A DNA stretch of 64,000 nucleotides from Gammaproteobacteria bacterium (GCA_002706685.1 PALV01000006.1:12858-76857); one strand, 5' to 3'; counted from the stretch's first letter, positions 37,717 to 47,487 are shown. Made by a program: numbers and translations. Notes: generated by a model not told the origin, from the sequence alone.

Positions 37717-39105
37717 TCAGGGCATGATCACCAGAATCTGCTGACCGTCACGCTCTACGGTCAGTGCCATGACCCGTGGTTCAGCGTTGATCAACTCGTT
37801 AATGTCAGACAGGGTGTCCACCGGTTGACGGTTGAAAGAGGTGATCATGTCACCAGGCCGCAATCCAGCAGCGAATGCCGGGCTTCGCTGATCAATATTG
37901 GCCACACGAACGCCGTCCGATGTCTCATCCAGCAGCGCACCAAAGAAGCGATTGTCATTCAGGTCGCGACCCTGGTCGGCATCACCGCCGCTGTTGTCGG
38001 CGATCGCGCTGCCGTCCCCCGGAATGGCGACCACCACATCACGGGCACGACCATCACGAATCACTGACAGCGTCAGCTCACGTCCAACACCTGCCAGCCC
38101 GACAGCATTGCGCAGATCGCGACTGCTGGCCACAGGTTGACCTTCAATGGCCACCACCAGGTCCGACACCTGCAGGCCTGCACGCGCTGCTGGAGAGTCC
38201 GGGGCGATCTGCATGATCAGCGCGCCCTGTTCGGCACCCAGCCCGAGACCTTCTTCCAGAACCGGGGTATGGTCACGGATGATCACACCAATCTGACCGC
38301 GGCGAACCTCACCATCTCGAATCAGGTGGCCCATGACTGTGCTGACCATATTGGCTGGCACAGCAAAGCCAACACCTGAGTTGGTGCCCGAGCCAGATAT
38401 GATCGCGGTGTTGATGCCTACCAGCCGTCCATTGAGGTCGACCAGTGCACCGCCGGAGTTACCGACATTGATGGCGGCATCGGTCTGAATGAAATCCTCG
38501 TAGTTCTCATTGTTGATGCCGGCGCGACCCAGCGCACTGATGATGCCCGAGGTCACAGTCTGGCCAATGCCAAACGGATTACCGATGGCCACTACGTAGT
38601 CACCAACCCGATAATCATCGGCGGAAACGAAGGACAGTGCCTGCAGATCATCGGCATCAACCTGCAGCAGAGCGATGTCAGTGCGCTCGTCACTGCCGAT
38701 CAATTCCGCTTCAAAGACGCGGCCGTCCTGCAGTGCAACACTGATGGTATCCGCGCCGGTCACTACATGATGGTTAGTAATGATGTGCCCCTGTTCGGCA
38801 TCAACCACAACGCCAGAACCGGCACCGCGCGATCGGCGCACGGGAGGCTCACCGGAGGGACCACCGAAGAAATTGAAAGACTCGGGCAGCCGCTGGGATT
38901 TGACCACAGCAATATTGACGACTGCTGGCGTGACCTGTTCAAGCATGGGGGCAAGCGATGGCATTGGGCCTGCCACGCGACCCTGTAGATCAAGCTCTGC
39001 ACGTGATGGCGTGGTGACTCCCAGGCCGACCACCAGCAGTGCGAACAGCACTAGTGTTGCGACGCCTGACTGTCTGATACTTGCTACTGACTTCACTTTG
39101 ACCAT
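37717..39105 (-). CDS. degQ: Periplasmic Do-type serine protease (DegQ/MucD-like)
   Basis: Envelope protein quality-control protease and chaperone. 462 residues: a signal peptide to about residue 36 (SRA-ELD), a trypsin-like domain with His113 (TNHHVV), Asp143 (ERTDIALL) and Ser217 (GNSGGAL), and two PDZ domains (about 265-345 and 375-455). The loop before the His is short, nearer DegQ/MucD than DegP. A terminator follows at 37603. It is divergent from a membrane-bound winged-helix regulator, with about 200 bases between start codons. I saw no clear sigma-E promoter there. Confidence 0.93.
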   Translation of the reverse strand: MVKVKSVASIRQSGVATLVLFALLVVGLGVTTPSRAELDLQGRVAGPMPSLAPMLEQVTPAVVNIAVVKSQRLPESFNFFGGPSGEPPVRRSRGAGSGVVVDAEQGHIITNHHVVTGADTISVALQDGRVFEAELIGSDERTDIALLQVDADDLQALSFVSADDYRVGDYVVAIGNPFGIGQTVTSGIISALGRAGINNENYEDFIQTDAAINVGNSGGALVDLNGRLVGINTAIISGSGTNSGVGFAVPANMVSTVMGHLIRDGEVRRGQIGVIIRDHTPVLEEGLGLGAEQGALIMQIAPDSPAARAGLQVSDLVVAIEGQPVASSRDLRNAVGLAGVGRELTLSVIRDGRARDVVVAIPGDGSAIADNSGGDADQGRDLNDNRFFGALLDETSDGVRVANIDQRSPAFAAGLRPGDMITSFNRQPVDTLSDINELINAEPRVMALTVERDGQQILVIMP

Positions 39106-39306
39106 GAATTGCGTCTCCCGTTGATATTTCGACGCTTGTCAGAATACGGACGGCTATCGGTAAATAACTGAGGAAAAGCGGAAAAAAACATCCAGAAAAT
39201 GTGAAATTGCAGCGATTACAGGTGAAGGACTGCCAAAATAATCGCCGTTATGTTACAAATATTCACAACAGGAACTTTGCCGCATGGTCAATGCCTAAGC
39301 AGTACT

Positions 39307-40575
39307 ATGAGTAATATCAGCCACCTGGAAAACAGCTCTGTAGACGACAGCATGAATTCACGGAATTCGCGCCTGTGCGACCTTGAAGGCTTCTGGCTGA
39401 ACAGCTGGTGGGTGGCACCCGAGCACCATACATTGACGCTGGTGACGGGCGGTGCCAGAGCATCGGCTCACGGTATCGGCGACCTGCAGGCGCTGTGTGA
39501 ACGCACACTCGAACCACGCCTGATGAAGCTGCTGTGCCGCCTCGCAGAACAGCCTGGTCGTGTGGTCAGTCGCGAGACACTGGTCGAATACCTGTGGCCA
39601 CGTGTGATCGTCAACGATAATTCTCTGACCCGCGCAGTTTCCGATCTGCGCAAGGCGCTGACCTTGCAGACCGCATCGGTCACTGACTCCACTGCCAATC
39701 CTGATGCAGATACCCGACCAGTGCGGATTGAAACCGTTCCCAAGCGCGGGTACTCGCTGTCTGGCACTGTCGTCGTGCCAGACAATACCAATCAGGGTAT
39801 CCCTGCCGGGCACTGGAGCGACAACGTCAGCAGCGGAACCGTTAACAATCTGGCAGGCACTGGCGATGCCCTCAGCGTTGGTTTGCTGAGCAACAGGGTC
39901 TGGCGGTGGTTGCCGGCTGCGGCAGCGGCAGTACTCCTGACAGGCAACATTGCGCTGGAATTGTTCTCTCAGTCGAACCAGAACCCGGTTACTCCGCTGG
40001 CCTCCGGACAGCCTGCGCAAGTGGTGCCAGGTGAGACATCGCCCGGCATGCTCGACGAAGTTCGCAGCAATCGGTCATTGCCAGCCCAGGCAAGCTCTGC
40101 GTCCATGATCGATTCAGTGGCAACGGCCACCATGACAGGCAGCGAGCTTGCATCTGGCGCATCGACGCTGCATCTTTCACCATCCCCACTTTTGTGGGAA
40201 AGCGATCAACATGATTTTGCGATCGACGGTGATGCCTCACATCAGCTGACAATGCTGGCACCGGATGGACATATTCTGGCCTATGTGGAAAAACAGGGCG
40301 ATGTGTCCAGCCTCAAACTGAAACCCGCGTTAGCGGAATCAACGGAAACCTGGGTCGCCTTCACGACAGACGAACAGATTACATCAATGCAATGGTCTCC
40401 GTTGGGCGACGGCATCCTGTTCACCGTCGTTAACAAGATGCTGGAAGCCAGTGATGCGGCATACAAGCGATTGATGCTGCTCGATATGGGAACGCTCGCG
40501 CTGCACGAGCTATACCGAAAACCGGTAACACCAGTGCAGCTGCATGAACCCGAGCAGAGTGGAAAGTTGACCTGA
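39307..40575 (+). CDS. CadC/ToxR-type membrane-bound winged-helix regulator, short sensor
   Basis: About 422 residues. The OmpR-type DNA-binding domain (about 35-150) has EPRLMKLLCRLAEQPGRVVSRE, NDNSLTRAVSDLRKAL and the wing VPKRGYSL. One membrane helix is near 200-220 (WLPAAAAAVLLTGNIALELF). The periplasmic part of about 200 residues contains a Ser/Ala-rich linker and then one or two propeller-like strands (LTMLAPDGHILAYVE, ITSMQWSPLGDGILFTVV). Relatives with a full WD40-like propeller are about 700 residues, so the sensor here is short. The start could be 39307 or 39352. It is divergent from the DegQ-type protease. Confidence 0.78.
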   Translation: MSNISHLENSSVDDSMNSRNSRLCDLEGFWLNSWWVAPEHHTLTLVTGGARASAHGIGDLQALCERTLEPRLMKLLCRLAEQPGRVVSRETLVEYLWPRVIVNDNSLTRAVSDLRKALTLQTASVTDSTANPDADTRPVRIETVPKRGYSLSGTVVVPDNTNQGIPAGHWSDNVSSGTVNNLAGTGDALSVGLLSNRVWRWLPAAAAAVLLTGNIALELFSQSNQNPVTPLASGQPAQVVPGETSPGMLDEVRSNRSLPAQASSASMIDSVATATMTGSELASGASTLHLSPSPLLWESDQHDFAIDGDASHQLTMLAPDGHILAYVEKQGDVSSLKLKPALAESTETWVAFTTDEQITSMQWSPLGDGILFTVVNKMLEASDAAYKRLMLLDMGTLALHELYRKPVTPVQLHEPEQSGKLT

Positions 40576-40582
40576 CGTCGGC

Positions 40583-41890
40583 CTAGCTGAAGACGGCCTC
40601 TGCTGCCCGGCGGCTTGTCGCGTCGTGAGCCGCCGTTTGGCGCTCATTCAGTCGCGTCACCACGCGCAGCGCGCTGACCACCCCATCCTCATGAAACCCC
40701 TTGCCCCACCATGCCCCGCAGTATGATGTGGTCGCGGTATTGATCTGTTCCCAGCGCCCCTGTGCATCAGCCGCAGCCCGGGTGAAAACCGGGTGTGCGT
40801 AATCATATCGACCAAGAATCTGCGACTCGTCTATCCGGTCCGTGTCATTCAGACTCACTAGAAAATTCACGGGCGCGTCGATGCCCATCAATCGATTCAT
40901 ATCGTAGGTGACTCTTGGCAGCCCTTCTGGTTGCGCCGGCAGGTAATAATTCCAGCTTGCCCAGGCGCGCCGATTGTCCGGCATCACCCGGACATCGGTA
41001 TGCAAAACAACATCGTTGGCCTGATAGCGGATCGCCGATAACACATCTGACTCGGCAGAGCTGGCATCGCCCAGGATCTCAAGGCACTGGTCGCTATGGC
41101 AGGCAAAAACAACATGATCAAAATGCTCCTGCCCGCGAGCACTGCTGACCAGAACTCCTCCCTCGTAGCGACGCACCTGTGTGACGGGAGCGGATAGATG
41201 AATACGACCAGCAAATGGCGCTGACATTGGCTTCAGGTAGGCCTGCGAGCCCCCCACCAGTGTCCGCCAGCGAGGTCGGTTGTGCACATTCAACAAGCCG
41301 TGCCGATACATGAAGGGCAGCATGAAGCGCACTGGAAATTCGTACATCTGTAGAAACGGTGTCGACCAGATGGCTGATGTCATGGGCACCAGATACTGAT
41401 CGCGGCAGCGATCACCGATGCCGATATGCTTCAGGTATTCGAGCAGTGTCATGTCGGGAATTGTGTGGTTTTCCACGTCAGCAATTGCCGCCTTGTTAAA
41501 TGCCAGTATGTCCAGCAGCATCTTGATATAGGCGGGTGAGAACAGATTGCTGCGCTGAGCAAACAGACCGTTGTACATGGCGAATCTGCCAGTGACACCT
41601 GCATACTGGAGTCCCGTCTGCTGACACTGCACCCCGAAACTCATGTCTGATTCGCGCCAGGCGATCCCAAGCTCGTCCATAAGCTCAATAAAGTGGGGGT
41701 AAGTCCAATCGTTGAAGACGATAAACCCGGTGTCTACCTGGTAGTGTTGACCAGCTAGTTCCACGTCAATGGTTGCGGTGTGACCGCCGATACGGTCGGA
41801 GGCTTCGAACACCGTCACCTCATGATGTGGATTTAACTTGTAAGCGGCAGTCAGGCCGGCGATACCGGTCCCAATAATGGCTATTTTCAA
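40583..41890 (-). CDS. FAD-dependent amine-oxidase-like protein (COG2907 type)
   Basis: 435 residues. The FAD/NAD motif IAIIGTGIAGLTAAYKL is at 3-19, with FEASDRIGGHTATIDV (second motif), DTGFIVFND and a C-terminal FAD-contact region CGAWWGKGFHEDGV. The start codon is TTG at 41890 with AGGA 8 bases upstream; no in-frame ATG fits better. In many gammaproteobacteria this gene is beside a DUF1365 gene and a cyclopropane-fatty-acid synthase; neither is here. The substrate is unknown. It ends 7 bases from the convergent regulator's stop. Confidence 0.88.
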   Translation of the reverse strand: MKIAIIGTGIAGLTAAYKLNPHHEVTVFEASDRIGGHTATIDVELAGQHYQVDTGFIVFNDWTYPHFIELMDELGIAWRESDMSFGVQCQQTGLQYAGVTGRFAMYNGLFAQRSNLFSPAYIKMLLDILAFNKAAIADVENHTIPDMTLLEYLKHIGIGDRCRDQYLVPMTSAIWSTPFLQMYEFPVRFMLPFMYRHGLLNVHNRPRWRTLVGGSQAYLKPMSAPFAGRIHLSAPVTQVRRYEGGVLVSSARGQEHFDHVVFACHSDQCLEILGDASSAESDVLSAIRYQANDVVLHTDVRVMPDNRRAWASWNYYLPAQPEGLPRVTYDMNRLMGIDAPVNFLVSLNDTDRIDESQILGRYDYAHPVFTRAAADAQGRWEQINTATTSYCGAWWGKGFHEDGVVSALRVVTRLNERQTAAHDATSRRAAEAVFS

Positions 41891-41957
41891 CGCAGCATTC
41901 CTTGTAATTCTGGCGATTCGGTGGATACGTCACAAATCCCAGCTTGGACTAGTGGCA

Positions 41958-41994
41958 CAAAAAAACCCGGTCGGTAAATACCGCCGGGTTTTCT
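41958..41994 (-). terminator. Terminator after the acyl-CoA dehydrogenase gene
   Basis: Minus strand AAAACCCGGCGG, loop TATTTA, CCGACCGGGTTTT plus more T. The stem is nearly perfect with one bulge and a T run on the minus side. It isolates the acyl-CoA dehydrogenase transcript from the downstream FAD protein gene. Confidence 0.85.
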
Positions 41995-42040
41995 TGCTCC
42001 ACGAACCAACGCGCGTGGTCAGCGTGTCAATCGCGGTGTT

Positions 42041-43264
42041 TTAGTCGCGGTACTGGGCGAGCTCCTTGCGGGCCACAACGCGTCGGTGCACTTCGTCAGG
42101 GCCGTCAGCCAGTCGCAGCGTACGCTGTGATGTCCACAATGCTGCCAGCGGGAAGTCCTGTGACACACCAGCAGCGCCATGTACCTGGATGGCGCGATCA
42201 ATGACGCGCAGCGCCATATTCGGCACGGCCACTTTGATCTGCGAAATGGCATCACGTGCAGCCTTGTTGCCGATGGTGTCCATCAGATAGGCAGCGCGGA
42301 ATACCAGCAGACGACACATTTCTATTTCGATACGGCTGTCTGCAATAACATCGTAGTTACCGCCCAGCTCGGCCAGCGGCTTGCCAAACGCTTCCCGATC
42401 AACTGCGCGCTTACAAAGCAGCTCCAGCGCCTTTTCAGCAGCACCGATCGAACGCATACAATGGTGAATGCGACCTGGCCCCAGACGTCCCTGAGAAATC
42501 TCAAATCCACGGCCACGGCCCAGGATGATGTTTTCTTTTGGCACACGCACGTTAGTGAAACGGATGTGCATATGGCCGTGCGGTGCATCATCATGCCCGA
42601 ATACACACATTGGCCGCAGCACTTCTACTCCGGGTGTGTCCATAGGCACCAGGATCTGGGACTGACGGTTGTGCTTGGGCGCATCCGGGTCAGTTACCAC
42701 CATCACGATCATGATTTTACACCGCGCGTCGCCAGCACCGGAGATGTAGAATTTCTCACCATTGATGACCCACTCGTCGCCATCCAGCACAGCGCTGGTT
42801 GAGATATTGGTGGCGTCTGATGAGGCCACGGCCGGCTCCGTCATTGCGAAGGCTGAGCGTATCTTGCCCGCCAGCAGTGGCTTGAGCCATTGTTCTTTCT
42901 GTTCCTCAGAACCATATCGCTCCAGAACTTCCATATTGCCAGTGTCCGGTGCGCTGCAGTTAAACGCCTCGGATGCCAATCGGCTGCGGCCCATGATCTC
43001 TGCCAGGTGAGCATATTCAAGATTGCTGATGCCCGCTCCGCCCTGACTTTTTGGCAGGAAGAAGTTCCACAGGCCCAGAGAGCGTGCTTTTTCTTTCAGA
43101 CCTTCCAGGATTTCGTCCTGTCTTGGCGTGTGCGACCAGCGGTCACCGACACTGACCTCAGCCTGATATTCTTTTTCTACAGCGGCTACATCTTGTTCAA
43201 CAAAATTGCGGATTTTTTCCCGCACTTCCTGCATTTCTTCGGACAGGCCCAGGTTCATGGTCAA
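42041..43264 (-). CDS. Acyl-CoA dehydrogenase
   Basis: 407 residues. Oxidises an acyl-CoA to the enoyl-CoA and reduces ETF. FAMTEP and the Ser/Thr around YISGAGD contact FAD. The C-terminal helical domain has [15 protein letters not shown] and the segment [12 protein letters not shown]. It resembles the ACAD10/11-like group annotated in beta-oxidation of unusual acyl chains; the catalytic Glu was not pinned down. AGGAATTGACC precedes the start. It follows an SDR by 48 bases. Its electrons would pass through ETF to ETF-QO encoded at 28 kb. Confidence 0.93.
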   Translation of the reverse strand: MTMNLGLSEEMQEVREKIRNFVEQDVAAVEKEYQAEVSVGDRWSHTPRQDEILEGLKEKARSLGLWNFFLPKSQGGAGISNLEYAHLAEIMGRSRLASEAFNCSAPDTGNMEVLERYGSEEQKEQWLKPLLAGKIRSAFAMTEPAVASSDATNISTSAVLDGDEWVINGEKFYISGAGDARCKIMIVMVVTDPDAPKHNRQSQILVPMDTPGVEVLRPMCVFGHDDAPHGHMHIRFTNVRVPKENIILGRGRGFEISQGRLGPGRIHHCMRSIGAAEKALELLCKRAVDREAFGKPLAELGGNYDVIADSRIEIEMCRLLVFRAAYLMDTIGNKAARDAISQIKVAVPNMALRVIDRAIQVHGAAGVSQDFPLAALWTSQRTLRLADGPDEVHRRVVARKELAQYRD

Positions 43265-43312
43265 TTCCTCAGTATTAGATTGGATAGTCGTGTTATTTGT
43301 CTGTTCGAGTGG

Positions 43313-44077
43313 TTAACCGGTAATGGTGCCACCGCCGTCTATGACGATTGTCTGGCCAGTCGTAAAACTGCCGGCCGATGAGGCCAGGAAGATTGCTGCT
43401 CCGGCGATTTCATCAGGTTCACCAATTCGACGCAGCGGATATTTTGATACCGTTCTTTCGTAGGTCTCAGGATTTTCCCACAGCGCGCGCGCAAAATCGG
43501 TTCGAATCAGGCCAGGCGCTATACAGTTCACCCGTATGTTGCTGGGCCCCCACTCGACGGCAAGGTTGCGTGCTATCTGCATGTCAGCAGCTTTGGAGAT
43601 ACCGTAGGCCCCCAACACATCGCTACCCTTCAGTCCGGCAATCGAAGACACGATGATCGCCGCCCCGCCACCATTGGCCGCCATGCCTGGCAGCGCCATC
43701 TGGCAAAGGCGATGGGCGCTGCCTACATTCGAGCTCATGATTTTGTCGAAGGCCTCGTCAGGAATATCCTGAGACTTTCCATAAAAAGGATTCAGCGCCG
43801 CATTGATGACCAGAATATCGATACTGCCATAGTGCGCCAGAGTCTTGTCTACCAGCGCCTGCAGCTGCTCCTTGTAGTTGATGTTGCAGGCTATTGGTAG
43901 TGCTTCGCCACCGCTAGCCTTGATCTCGGCTGCCACTTCGTCACAGGCATCCTGATTTCGACTGGAAATAACAACTTTGGCGCCCGCGTCAGCCATTCGC
44001 TCCGCGATTGCCTTGCCAATGCCCTTGGTTGAGCCTGTAATCAAGGCGACCTTTCCGGTCAGATCGAACAACTCCAT
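43313..44077 (-). CDS. SDR-family oxidoreductase
   Basis: 254 residues, classical short-chain dehydrogenase. TGSTKGIGKAIA (about 14-25) binds the nucleotide, and NAALNPFYG replaces the usual NNAG. The catalytic Ser is in IVSSIAG and the YGISKAA motif gives Tyr and Lys. GGAGGAGGGG precedes the ATG. A good promoter (TTGAAT, 17 bases, TATAAT) lies about 105 bases upstream. It is probably co-transcribed with the acyl-CoA dehydrogenase, where it could oxidise or reduce a hydroxyacyl/ketoacyl intermediate. Confidence 0.92.
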   Translation of the reverse strand: MELFDLTGKVALITGSTKGIGKAIAERMADAGAKVVISSRNQDACDEVAAEIKASGGEALPIACNINYKEQLQALVDKTLAHYGSIDILVINAALNPFYGKSQDIPDEAFDKIMSSNVGSAHRLCQMALPGMAANGGGAAIIVSSIAGLKGSDVLGAYGISKAADMQIARNLAVEWGPSNIRVNCIAPGLIRTDFARALWENPETYERTVSKYPLRRIGEPDEIAGAAIFLASSAGSFTTGQTIVIDGGGTITG

Positions 44078-44180
44078 TTTGCCCCCTCCTCCAACATGAT
44101 TTTAGTTTTATTGCTTGCCCATTGTGACAAGTATCTGAGCGCCAACAACATTATAAACAAAATGAATATAACCACACCGG

Positions 44181-44209
44181 ATTATAAGTCAGACCTCACT
44201 CGGATTCAA
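44181..44209 (-). promoter_or_regulatory. Sigma-70 promoter for the SDR / acyl-CoA dehydrogenase pair
   Basis: Minus strand TTGAAT (44209-44204), 17 bases, TATAAT (44186-44181). The strong -10 lies in an AT-rich gap of 176 bases, about 105 bases before the SDR start. Confidence 0.65.
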
Positions 44210-44253
44210 AGGCACATTTTTCTGCAAGGAATCTGGACAACTCGCATGACAGA

Positions 44254-45099
44254 TCAGACATCGTCATGCATCCACGGTCTGCTGCCTTTGCTGATATGCG
44301 TTCCGCCGTCCACAGGAACAACTGCACCTGTCGTATAAGCGCCAGCTCGTGTGACCAGATAAAGCAACACACCGGCAATTTCCTCAGCCTGCCCGGCCCG
44401 GCCAAGCGGGCTGTCTGCGGCGATATCATCGCCATATTCAGACAGAACGTAGTCGGTCATGCGGGACTGAAAAAAGCCGGGTGCAACGGCATTTACGGTA
44501 ATATGGCGCGCCCCAAGATCCACCGCCAAAGTTCGCGTCAAATGGTGCAGTGCAGCTTTGCTCGCCGAATAGGCGAATGTCGGCACACGCTGAACAATCG
44601 GGACATGCAACCCATCCATTGAGCCAATATTGACCACGCGGGCAGGATCCTTCGGCTGCGCCGCGCGCTGCAGTGTCGGCAGCAGATCACGCGTCAGAGA
44701 AAATACTGCATTGACATTGGTGCTCATGACCTTGGCAAAGGCCTCATCGGGATAGTCCTCGATGCGTGCCCCCCAGTTAGCACCTGCATTGTTGACCAGA
44801 ATATTCAGGCCCTGCTCACCGCACCATGTATCGAGCTCCTGCACCAGACGCTGCCGATGATCTGCGATAGTCACATCAGCCGCCACCGCCTGACAGTCGC
44901 CAAGCGGCGCCAGCATGGCCAGCGCCTCATCACAGCGCTGCTGTTTGCGCGAGGCAATCATGACCCTGGCTCCGCCGCGCAGAAGGGCTTCAGCCATAAT
45001 GAGACCAAGCCCACTGCTGCCACCGGTCACCAGCGCTGTTTTGCCTTGTACCGAAAACAGCGATGCTACACTCAAATCCGGGCTGTTCATGTCATTCAT
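44254..45099 (-). CDS. SDR-family oxidoreductase
   Basis: 281 residues. TGGSSGLGLIMAEAL (about 25-39), NNAG in VNNAGANWG, the Ser in NIGSMDG, and YSASKAAL are the classical SDR motifs. It begins within the end of the preceding reductase gene (8-base overlap), so translation is coupled and the two enzymes may act in one pathway. It is only distantly similar to the SDR at 43.3 kb. The substrate is unknown. Confidence 0.9.
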   Translation of the reverse strand: MNDMNSPDLSVASLFSVQGKTALVTGGSSGLGLIMAEALLRGGARVMIASRKQQRCDEALAMLAPLGDCQAVAADVTIADHRQRLVQELDTWCGEQGLNILVNNAGANWGARIEDYPDEAFAKVMSTNVNAVFSLTRDLLPTLQRAAQPKDPARVVNIGSMDGLHVPIVQRVPTFAYSASKAALHHLTRTLAVDLGARHITVNAVAPGFFQSRMTDYVLSEYGDDIAADSPLGRAGQAEEIAGVLLYLVTRAGAYTTGAVVPVDGGTHISKGSRPWMHDDV

Positions 45100-46108
45100 C
45101 TGCGATTTTCACCAGTTGCTTGCCAAAATTGCGTCCTTTGAGCAGCCCCCTGAACAACTCGGGAGCACGTTCCAGGCCTTCACCAACAGACTCTCGATAC
45201 TTGATTTTGCCAGCGTTGACCCATTCACCAAGCTGCTCCGTGGCCTGCTGCCACTGGTCCTGCCATTCGGTAACCACAAAAAACCGGTGCTCAGGGACGT
45301 GTCTGGCAGACTTGAGAATCTGGAACGGTGTTTCCGCTTTGGTGATATCCTGGTCGTTGTAGTTGGAAATATAGCCGCAGATCGGCACACGTGAACCTTC
45401 ATTCAACAATGGTGCGACTGCCCGGGTAACATCTCCCCCCACATTCTCAAAGTAGATATCGATACCATCAGGGCAGCATTCCTTTAGTCGCGCAGACAGA
45501 TCCTCATTTTTGTAATCAATGCATTCGTCAAAGCCGAGCTCGTCCCTGACGTACTGGCACTTTTCAGCACCGCCTGCGATGCCTATGACACGCAACCCCT
45601 TGAGTTTGGCAATCTGACCCACTACCGAGCCTACTGCACCTGACGCTGCAGCCACGACAAGTGTTTCTCCTGTACGTGGTTTGCCTACTTCCATTAAACC
45701 AAAGTAGGCCGTCCTGCCGGGCATTCCGACCACCCCAAGATGCGCGGAAAGGGTGCCGTTTTTCAGATCGACCTTCATCAGGCGCGGCTCATCGTCATCA
45801 GCAACAATCAGGGACTGCCATCCCATATGAGCAGTGACGTAGTCACCCGCCTTGAATCGCTCAGACTTTGATTCAAGCACGATGCCGGCCGACTCACCTG
45901 TCATGACGTCGCCAACTTCCAGCGGTTTTGCGTATGACTTCACGTCATTCATACGACCACGCATGTAAGGATCCAGTGACAGCCAGATAACCTTGATTAA
46001 AATCTGGCCCGAGGCCAGCGGCGCAACGTCTTCCTCAACCAGTCGAAAACACTCATCTGCTGGCTCGCCTACAGGTCGCTTGGCCATCAACATTTTCTGA
46101 TTTTTCAT
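45092..46108 (-). CDS. Zinc-independent MDR reductase (leukotriene B4 dehydrogenase / CurA-like)
   Basis: 338 residues. NADPH-dependent double-bond reductase of the medium-chain family without zinc ligands. SLDPYMRGRMND at the start and AAASGAVGSVVGQIAKLKG (NADP motif) are typical. The start at 46108 is chosen because GGGAG lies 5 bases upstream. It reduces alpha,beta-unsaturated ketones in relatives; the substrate here is unknown. It overlaps the next SDR and follows the class III aminotransferase by 25 bases, suggesting one leftward transcript. Confidence 0.92.
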   Translation of the reverse strand: MKNQKMLMAKRPVGEPADECFRLVEEDVAPLASGQILIKVIWLSLDPYMRGRMNDVKSYAKPLEVGDVMTGESAGIVLESKSERFKAGDYVTAHMGWQSLIVADDDEPRLMKVDLKNGTLSAHLGVVGMPGRTAYFGLMEVGKPRTGETLVVAAASGAVGSVVGQIAKLKGLRVIGIAGGAEKCQYVRDELGFDECIDYKNEDLSARLKECCPDGIDIYFENVGGDVTRAVAPLLNEGSRVPICGYISNYNDQDITKAETPFQILKSARHVPEHRFFVVTEWQDQWQQATEQLGEWVNAGKIKYRESVGEGLERAPELFRGLLKGRNFGKQLVKIADE

Positions 46109-46133
46109 AACTGCTCCCAATTAATCGTGATTT

Positions 46134-47354
46134 TCAGGCTGACCGCATACTAGCCCACTGACCCTGGGCCCACAAGTTCCCCAGCGCGAGCTCCAACAGC
46201 CCGACCCCCTGCTGCCACTCGTCATTCGTGATCAGCAGCGAAGGTATCAGTCGAACAACACCATTTCGCGTCGGCGTTACCAGCAGGCCCTGATCCAGGC
46301 ATTGTTCTGAGAATGTCCAGACATCCACCGAAGCAGTCAACTGCAGTGCCAGCAGCAGACCTTCGCCACGGACCTCCTGGATCAGATCCGGATACTGCTG
46401 CTTGAGTCGTTTCAGATCTGCCAGAGCCCGTTCCGACAGCGTAGCGACACGCCTGGACACCTGCTCTTCTCGCAAGTACTTCACAACAGCCGCTGCGACA
46501 GCAGACACCAGCGGGTTCCCGCAGTACGTGCCGCCGTGGTCGCCCAGTTGCACACGGACAGCAATCTCGGGACGCATGACCAGCGCAGCAAATGGCAGAC
46601 CGCCCGCAATACCTTTACCCAGGGTCATCATGTCCGGGGTCAGCGCAAAGCGGTCGCAGGCGAAGAAATGGCCAGTTCTGCAAAAGCCGGTCTGCACTTC
46701 ATCAACTATCAGCAGACAGCCGTGCTGTTTGCATTTTTCTTGCAAGGTGTTGATATAGTCCGAGGTGAGTGAGCGGACACCGCCCTCCCCCTGAACCAAC
46801 TCCACTATTACTGCGGCAACGGAGCTATCTATCAATTGCTCGAGCTCTTCGCTGTTGTTGAGCTCGGCGAATCGATGATCGGGCAGCCGTGGCAGATACC
46901 GGGCAGCATTGTCGCTGCCTCCTGATGCCGACAGAGTGGCCAGAGTCCGCCCGTGAAAAGCACCACCGATTGACACAACCGCCTGGCGTCCCGTCACCTT
47001 ACGGGCCAGTTTTAGTGCGGCATCATTGGCTTCCGCACCACTGTTGGCAAACCACATTTTGGACAGTCCCTCCGGCAGGACTTTGGCCAGCTCCTTCATC
47101 AGGGCTGCTCGCGCTGGCGAATAGGTGAACCCTGAATTGGGATTCTGCATTACTTTGACACTCTGTTCGGCGATGGTGTTCACCATCACAGGATGACTGT
47201 GACCAAGGCAGGTGACACCCCAGCCGGAGGTAAAATCCAGTATTTGACGACCATCCTGATCCCACACCCAGACCCCTTGCCCGCGCTCCACAACCAGGTC
47301 TTGTCTTCGGCACACAGACAGGCCGTAATAATCCTCAACTTCTTGAACATTCAT
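46134..47354 (-). CDS. Class III (ornithine/acetylornithine-type) aminotransferase
   Basis: 406 residues, PLP-dependent. SGWGVTCLGHSHP, NSGAEANDAALKLAR (phosphate/PLP), IVDEVQTGFCRTGHFFA and Lys247 in LGKGIAGGLPF are the family motifs. It is ArgD/RocD-like in length and layout; ornithine, acetylornithine, GABA and beta-alanine enzymes cannot be separated by eye. GAGGAGA precedes the ATG. Upstream, on the same strand, lie a strong terminator and a 41-codon frame behind a TTGACA promoter. No other promoter fits better, so it may be attenuator-controlled. The reductase and SDR follow it. Confidence 0.9.
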   Translation of the reverse strand: MNVQEVEDYYGLSVCRRQDLVVERGQGVWVWDQDGRQILDFTSGWGVTCLGHSHPVMVNTIAEQSVKVMQNPNSGFTYSPARAALMKELAKVLPEGLSKMWFANSGAEANDAALKLARKVTGRQAVVSIGGAFHGRTLATLSASGGSDNAARYLPRLPDHRFAELNNSEELEQLIDSSVAAVIVELVQGEGGVRSLTSDYINTLQEKCKQHGCLLIVDEVQTGFCRTGHFFACDRFALTPDMMTLGKGIAGGLPFAALVMRPEIAVRVQLGDHGGTYCGNPLVSAVAAAVVKYLREEQVSRRVATLSERALADLKRLKQQYPDLIQEVRGEGLLLALQLTASVDVWTFSEQCLDQGLLVTPTRNGVVRLIPSLLITNDEWQQGVGLLELALGNLWAQGQWASMRSA

Positions 47355-47409
47355 GCTTTTTCTCCTCGTCTACAGGTTTTAGTACCGACGAAGCCACCTC
47401 TGGACAGGC

Positions 47410-47448
47410 AAAAAAAAACCTCCGGGGCCTATGGCCCCGGAGGTTTTT
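47410..47448 (-). terminator. Strong terminator before the class III aminotransferase
   Basis: Perfect 16-base arms with a 3-base TAT/ATA loop, followed by nine T on the minus strand. It lies 56 bases upstream of the aminotransferase start and 40 bases after the small frame's stop codon. It would block most transcripts from the promoter at 47677 unless relieved. Confidence 0.93.
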
Positions 47449-47487
47449 GGTGCTTCGTCAGTCTTTGGTTTTAACTACTTAAATCGA

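Noticed and set aside
39250..39306. Possible sigma-E promoter (GGAACTT at 39271)
   Set aside because: GGAACTT is on the strand away from the protease and no TCTGA-type -10 follows at 15-17 bases.
39358..40020. 220-codon frame opposite the winged-helix regulator
   Set aside because: Antisense shadow; the plus-strand frame has the DNA-binding motif.
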